Shown here one piece after another: positions 37,566-45,300 of a DNA stretch of 64,000 nucleotides. The DNA comes from Isoperla grammatica (Eukaryota > Arthropoda > Insecta > Plecoptera > Perlodidae), in assembly GCA_945910005.1 (NCBI GenBank), contig OX246745.1, positions 15,152,274 to 15,216,273 of the forward strand, given 5' to 3'. The notes beneath the pieces were generated by a model. That model worked only from the letters and a program-made list of their open reading frames with translations. It ran no database searches and was not told the origin of the DNA. The translations under genes were made by a program, and so were the position numbers. Numbering within the stretch: position 1 is the stretch's first letter; each line of letters begins with the position of its first letter.

Positions 37566-40500
37566 TGTCCAACCCGGCACCTCCACCAAAAAACACAATT
37601 TACTTTAGAACGAACGCTGACGCCCAAGATTCACACTTTTTGAAGGTTTAACAGCTTAAGCTTGAAAAAATAAATTTAATATTGCGGTTTACAGTAGAAT
37701 TTTGAGCATGGTAAAGTATTTAATTCCACTTGGACTACTGACAATAAATTAACTTATTGAGCAATTATAATTCATATAGTTTTCTAAACTTTGAATATAC
37801 TAATATTTTTATAAAATCATTTTTATTTAGAAACTAATTCCCACACTTTCTATGTAAATCCTGTCTAAAGACTAGTTTTGCAATTGTCTGCCTCGAACCA
37901 TTGATATAAAACCACGCCTAAGTTTCATCGCGACAGCTCTGCTATATAAACGGCGTCCTTATGTATTTCTGCTGCCATGTGGCCAAGTATGATTGACGCA
38001 GCCTTTTCAGACTGCCGAGTTATATCTCGTTTCGAAATTTGATTATTTCTCTGGAATTTGTCTGCCTTGTTTTTAATTACGCCTGCTTATTGTTCCTGTC
38101 ACATGCAGAAACTCTGGAATACCCCTCGTTCATTTCCAGAGTTTTTGAGAATAAATCTGTTTTTTAAGGGTCACAATTTTAAATGAGGTCTGTTTTATAT
38201 TTGTCATGTTTAAAACAAGATTTCTCGTTGTGGGCTGTGTTTCTCGTACCGATAAAATAAAGCCAACTTTTTTAATTTTGATGCTAAATTTAATTAGTTT
38301 TTATTTTAACCTTGCTTGGAACTATATTCATGATTCAACTATTACTTTTATCATTATTTTAATTATTATTTCATAATTTTGTCATTTTAAAAATAATAAA
38401 TTTTTACATTAAACAACATATTTTTAATTAGTTATCATTTTTCCATTGTTTTAGACAATATGAAGAGAATTCGTTTAACTTGTCGTGTATTTTAGTCTAG
38501 TATATTCTTCGTTCGGGAATGTTTGCGCCAACCCGCTGAACTATGTCTGTCTATGAATTACCACAGGATTTTAAACCTGTCTTAATTCTTTCTAATGAAT
38601 ATACAAAGTACTAACGTAATATTTTTAAAGAATTGCTTAATAAAATCACTCATCAAAGCAATTGGTTTAGATTTCTCCTGGCGTTTTGTTGTGTAGCGAG
38701 GATTTTACGTGATGAGATATCAAATAGCTTGTTTTATGTAGTGCCGTATGTCTGTGCGAATGAGTCGTTACCGCTACAATAGAGCTAGTTCATTGCATCC
38801 AATTCTCAGGGGGGTAGTTCACTGTTTCCCCCAGCTATTTATTCCTGTGATGAAATCCAGTTGGCCAATGGTTGAGCGGTTAAGTCAACTTGATTGTGGC
38901 TTTAGAACATGCGCAATTGCGCTGGACCGTAGGTGATAGGTACACACTATAAACTAGTATATGCTATGTCGTTTAGTTGGTACAAAACAAAAGAATACTG
39001 GAGACGGCAAGGACATAACTTTACGGGGATAAATCTGATGGCCACTATTGTTTCATACGTTGTAATTTTTTTATGTCTTTTCTCTCTCTTGATAATGGGC
39101 ATATAAACAATTTTATTTCATTAAATCACAGTGATTTGTTCATAACCGCAAAATTAATCAAAATATAATATGCATCGTTAATATAATTCATTGTATTCTA
39201 TTGTAATGTTTAAATCATCTTTTTGAAGATTATAATATATAAGTAAAGTAGGTTTGAACGAGTTTTTTCATTACATTAACTTCTTCAATTCATGACACTC
39301 GTGACAAGAATCCTATAAAATAAGAATTAAAATAAATCGACAGTTGATTCAATTTCAACTAACCGAAGAAAAATAATTACACATTCATCTTTGAATCTCT
39401 CTCCAGTCAGACAAAGGCACCGGTTATCAATTAGAAGCGTCTCCCCACTTATCATGCACCACATTCTAAGAGTCCACAAAGTATGCCAGCATTGCATTGA
39501 TAATAATTAAAAAGTCATCTCAAGAATAAAAAGAAAAACAACCAGCATGGGAGAAGAATGCTCATTATGTAAAGTTCACTCAAGAAAATTTAATTTACCC
39601 GTTTATATCAGAATATATGAATGAGATGGGTGTGAAAAGTATGATGTGAGTATTAATCAGAATGTGAGACTGGAGATGAGTAACTCACGATAAGACCGAA
39701 TGCAGCGGCTAAGTCGTAACTTAAATTATCTCACACCCAACTCAGATCCCTCTCTACCGCACTCTGTTTCAATAAAAATCAACATATTCCTAATATCCTA
39801 AACGAACTCGTAAAGGCGGTCGTCCGCTAACTATTCCTTATATTCACGTGACGTCACTGACATTGTTGGCGGCCATATTACCGTACATGAGGTATTGCAG
39901 TTTCTACACATAGCGGCCACCATCCCGTACACGAAGTCATTGTTGTAGACAAACAAATGACTGTATTGCATACCAAGAATAGAGTGCACAAACCACGTTA
40001 GTCCCACCACCCGTTGAGTTACAAATTTAGAGGTACCCAACCCAAGATCGTAAATGATCCCTGATCGATCTGTTTCAAGATTAGAGCAGTAGACAATTAA
40101 GTTGATACTACTGGACAACACGGCTATATTTTTTTTCGTAAGCATAATACTTTACCATCAGTGTAATATCTTATGGTTGAGGGTTTGGAAGGGGGTTGAT
40201 CGCTGTGTGCGCTATTGTGTGTAGGAATGGTTCGCGTTTTAGAAGCTTTAGATGTCAGAGGTAACAATGGTCCAAAAGTGAGAAAGATTCGTGCTTACTA
40301 GCACACATTTGAAGGTACATATTTCAGATTTCAGATTTAGCACGCTTTATTCAACTTCACATGTGATACAAAGTATATTGCATAGAAAAAATAAATAAAA
40401 ATAAATTATGAAGCCCATCCCTCCTTATTTGAAATAAATAATTCCATGATATATCAAGAGGGTATGTAAAAGTTTTCCCGCCTTTAATTCACAGGTTTAT

Positions 40501-42159
40501 TGTACATTGTCTTCTCTTTATCGTCTCGAATATAATTGTTGCAATAATAGATCCGTAAAGCAGCAAGAACCGTCATTTAGTTGCAGTTTTATCGGACTCT
40601 TCCGTCAGTCAGTATGGAATAGAATGGTTGGAACAACTACTAGGAAAACGCTCTGTTTGACGCGTTGATAAGCGAGCGCGTCCATATCTACGAACGTTCT
40701 GGCAAAAAGATCTCAAAGCTAATAAAAACAACAATTAACAATAATTCAAGAATGCGCATTACAAACATATTTCCATAGCTATTATACTTCCCGATATTGT
40801 TGAATGCAGTGCAATGTGCGTTGCTAAGAATTTTCATTGTCATTCTGTCTAGTGTTTTCGCCGCGGTCCGCCACCGTTACAATCAGTTATTGACAGCAAT
40901 AGAAATGTAATTTCTGCCCATAATACGTATCGGATCACGTTAAGATTAGTATATTCGTAACTGGACAAAAATTTACTATAAGATGTCCACCTCACATTTT
41001 GCCGTTACTGTGTTTCAGAAATATATTTTCGAGTAACTTTCGTGTAACTTTGCCAATACTTATTAGATCGCCATTAGATTAACATATTCGTGACCGGACA
41101 AATTTGTAGAAAAATCTGGCTACCTCACATTTTGCCACTATTTTGTCTCAGAAAAATATTTTGCGGTAACTATGGTGTAACTTTGTAACTTTTCAAACGA
41201 TTTTTCCTTAAAACTATACACCTTCAATCCACATCGAGGCTTGTGGATAGTCCAAATTTCAAGTTGATCGGGCTTTCCGTTCGACCGCTATCGACAGACA
41301 TAAAAAAAAAAAAAAAAAAAAAAACGAAGTGCCATACGAGTCTAGTGGAGACGCTCGCTTCGCTCGCTTAATAATGCTTGAACGAATTATCCCGTGAGTT
41401 AGATCTCGATATGTCTCGAGTCCCGCGGCTTATAAGGTATTCCATCGTCGTGAGATATCGCCCATGTGGTTCCGATCGACCTCGCATTCCAAAAACTACC
41501 TTAGATTTCATATTCCGTGGAGCGTGGAACTAGTAACGAATCGAATGACATACGATACATTTATTTCTCCCGGGTGAGTCAACCCAACCAATCTGACCCT
41601 CCTACATCAAATAGGGTAACAGGAAGATTCGAAGCTGGAACAGGAACAATATGGATCGTGCTGCTAGATCTAGGGTTGATCTTATTTTAACATAACGTTA
41701 AGTAATGCAAACGAAATCGGAATATGGACAAGAAATGTTAATTGCTTTTCCATTTTTAAAAGTCTGCGATTGACGACGAACTACAATCGCATTTTTCCTA
41801 ATCCACACTATGTATTTAAGTAACGTACTTAAGTATATGCGAGGATTATTTCTTTCTTACGTTTTACTTTGTCATCGTTGTGTGCAGACGTTTCAAGAAC
41901 TCTAAACTCTTTGGAAATGGATTATATTCTGAGTTCTCTTTCATTTTATTGATTTATTTTAAATAATATTTAGTTTTTCTTATTCCCCATTGAAATCTAG
42001 TAATCTCGAGTTCACAATGAGGCATTTTAAATTTTTAGGAATCCGGCAGGTAAGTAAGTTTAATTGTAATGACGATGAGGTTGACGATGATGATGGTAGT
42101 GGTGGTGGTGGTGGTGGTGATGATAATAATAATGATACTGACGATTTTTATTATTATTA

Positions 42160-42194
<35 letters not shown>

Positions 42195-42200
42195 ATTATG

Positions 42201-42289
<89 letters not shown>

Positions 42290-42302
42290 TGTTATTATTA
42301 TC

Positions 42303-42356
<54 letters not shown>

Positions 42357-45300
42357 TGTCTATTCTTGTCATCACAAAATTTTTTTTTTTTTTATGAGGT
42401 GTAAGTTGTCAACATTGGGGTTATTTGCACCTAAACGAGACATCACTCAAAATCATACTGTATATAATATAAAACACCTTGAATTAACCGTCGGCAAAAC
42501 ACACAAAGCAGTATTTCCAAGTTTACATTTGATTAAAAAGCGCTCTTCACACAAGGAATTGTAAAAGCTTGTTTGCACTGTTGTCTCTGTATAAAATGTC
42601 TTTTATAGTAGAGGTAGATGGATCCTGCTGTGCTGTTGCCTTCGGGCTTGTTATTTCGAGCACACTGCGAGCAAAAACCCAACAGCCCATGGGTGCTCTC
42701 TGTCTTCAGTGAAAAGGTAACAGTTGGTAAGAATACGTAGGCACATCAGAATTGTATGTTCTTTACGGGTAAGTCATATGCCTGTAGGAGAGTATGTTAG
42801 TGTATGTTTAATATTGTTCGTAGCTTATTATTCTACACATGTCTCCAGGCAGACTGTCAGTTGACAGATGGGTTCTTGAAATGAACTTTTGACATCTAGA
42901 GTTGGAATTACCTCGTAATGTACAAACATGTTTAGAAGCAGATTACGCTCCTTCATGACCTGTACATGGTCAGGTGTCAGCTACCAGCGGGTGAAGTAAA
43001 TGCAGAAAACTTCTTGCTACCCCCACAATAATATGGAACGCTTCTCAACAGGTGATTTAAGCTCCAACCACAATTTTCGAGATCGGTATCGCCATCGAAC
43101 ATTTGCTCATGCTGTCATTACGACATAACGATTCTATTGTAAACAGCGCCTTATGAACTATGTAACACAACTTCCGGATTGCGATTGCGATTCCGATACC
43201 GACAATTGTGGCAGACGATTAATTGGATTACGCCGTTCTTTAGCGCATGATGATTTTTTCATACCGAGCTGTAGGCTCTTATACCGTCTACACTATATAC
43301 TAAGTATATGGTGCACGATGTGAGTTCGTTTAACAGGGTAAGTACTTCGTTTCAAGTTCAGAGAACATTTAATAAGCTTGATACATATTATTAGCTTCGC
43401 TTAACGCGCTTTAGATTTAACGCAGAGACATTTTAAGTCTAGAGCAACTTACAAAAAACGTGCTATTTATAGTATGCAATGATCAAACGGTCAAACCTAT
43501 ATAATGGCAACCGGAACTCACAAGCTAACAATATATTAACTACCCTTGATCTATGTATATATACTGGCAAGTGTCCCTGTAACACAAATTATATTACCAA
43601 AAACATGAAATGTGTATACACATGAATCACGTAGGTCATGAACACAGTCTATATTTCAATTAGTGTGAGGCTAATGAGTACATGTGTTAATTAGACTATA
43701 CAACATTATGCTGGCTCCACCTATATTGATCAAGCGACGTTGCCAAATTGCTTTTTGAAACAACATAAGATTTAAACATATTTTTGCCCTTCAATGAAAC
43801 ATTATTCTAAAATCGCTGAACATAACAATTAACAGAGTAATGAAGCTATACGCACAACCTTGTTTATGTTACTGACGAGGGATTAAAGCATTTATTTTAT
43901 TTTATTAAACATTTCTTTTCATACATAACGAATATGTATTTTCAAAAAAGAGCACACCTTCAAATACAAGGAGTGACTGCTAACCCAACTACAATATGAT
44001 CACAGTTTTCTGTCTTGAAGATTTGTCAAAAGTGAACAACTTTTGGTGTAACAAAACTATTGAACGCCAGTTCCAAAAATGGAACATTACAATTTATCTT
44101 GAAGATTTGTGAAAAGTTTACAACTTTTGGTGTAACAAAACTATTGAACGTCAATGGAAAAATGGAACATTACAATTCCTTCCAATATGCTTTGATTCTG
44201 TTTGTTATTGGGTAGAGGCGGCAGCGCTTATATGAGAATCAAGTACATCCAACTCGGCTATATTCACAGGGATAGGGGTAGTTTCATAATGGATTCTGTT
44301 CTCTTGGAATTCTCTGTCGGGACTTTATCATGTTTGATAATGTACTCTGTTATGTTGTGTTTGATATTGCTGAACTCTTGCCGCGTAGAGCGCTCCAATC
44401 ATGTGGCGGCAATCGCGCACACTACGGGCGCATTCCGCATTATATTATATTACTTCTTATTTTAGGAATAAGTAAACGGTGACTTTGGAGCCGTCCTAGC
44501 AACGAAGCACTAAAAAATTCAAAGTTGTTCTGAATCAGCCTTGTTGATTCTGACATTTGTCCGCAAGTGCTCGCACTGTCCAATCACTGATTCATATGTT
44601 TCGTATTTGAAATATATGTCTTTGATTGGTTATCGCTCAATCGTCGATGGTGTTCGGAGCCTATAAGGTTGGTTTAGTCACTTAAAATTAAAACTCCCCC
44701 ACTGAAAATCAGTTTCGTTACTGAGTGGGTAGACACTGAATGTGAATTTATTTATTTATATATCTCAGTATACGTAGCCACGCTCCAACCATAACAAAAC
44801 CTTTTAGAAACTCGCTGATGGAGCATTCGCAGCGTGCTCTGAACGCTGGCGGTTTTCAGCCCAGTGGTTTGAAAATTAAAAAGCCGACCATTTTCAAAAT
44901 TCATTGATTAAAAAACTCATCAAACACTAAAGGAACGATAGATTGCCCGTTATTTACAACAGGCCTCGTAGAATTTTATGATTTTCATTTCGTCTATTAT
45001 TATTCATGGAAAACGATCAGAATATTACTTTCTTCGTTTCATTTCAAATGTTTAAGTGCATTCTTTCCATTTTTCCTCTTGGCGCGTTTCGAAAAACATG
45101 ACAAAATATGACGCTGTGACGTGCTACATGATGCTAGGCAAAAATTCTTTATAAATTTATATATGAGAAAATTGTTACGTGACCGCCCATTGTGATTAAT
45201 TTCTAATTTAGCCACAGTTTAGTGAAATGATCATCTTTTAATAATAAGTTCGTAGATATTGGGTGAAAAGATCGGTCGCTAAATGTTCAGACTTGATATC

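Noticed and set aside
35401..42404. Poly-Asn, poly-Ile and poly-Tyr frames
   Set aside because: Products of the TAA/TTA arrays, not proteins.
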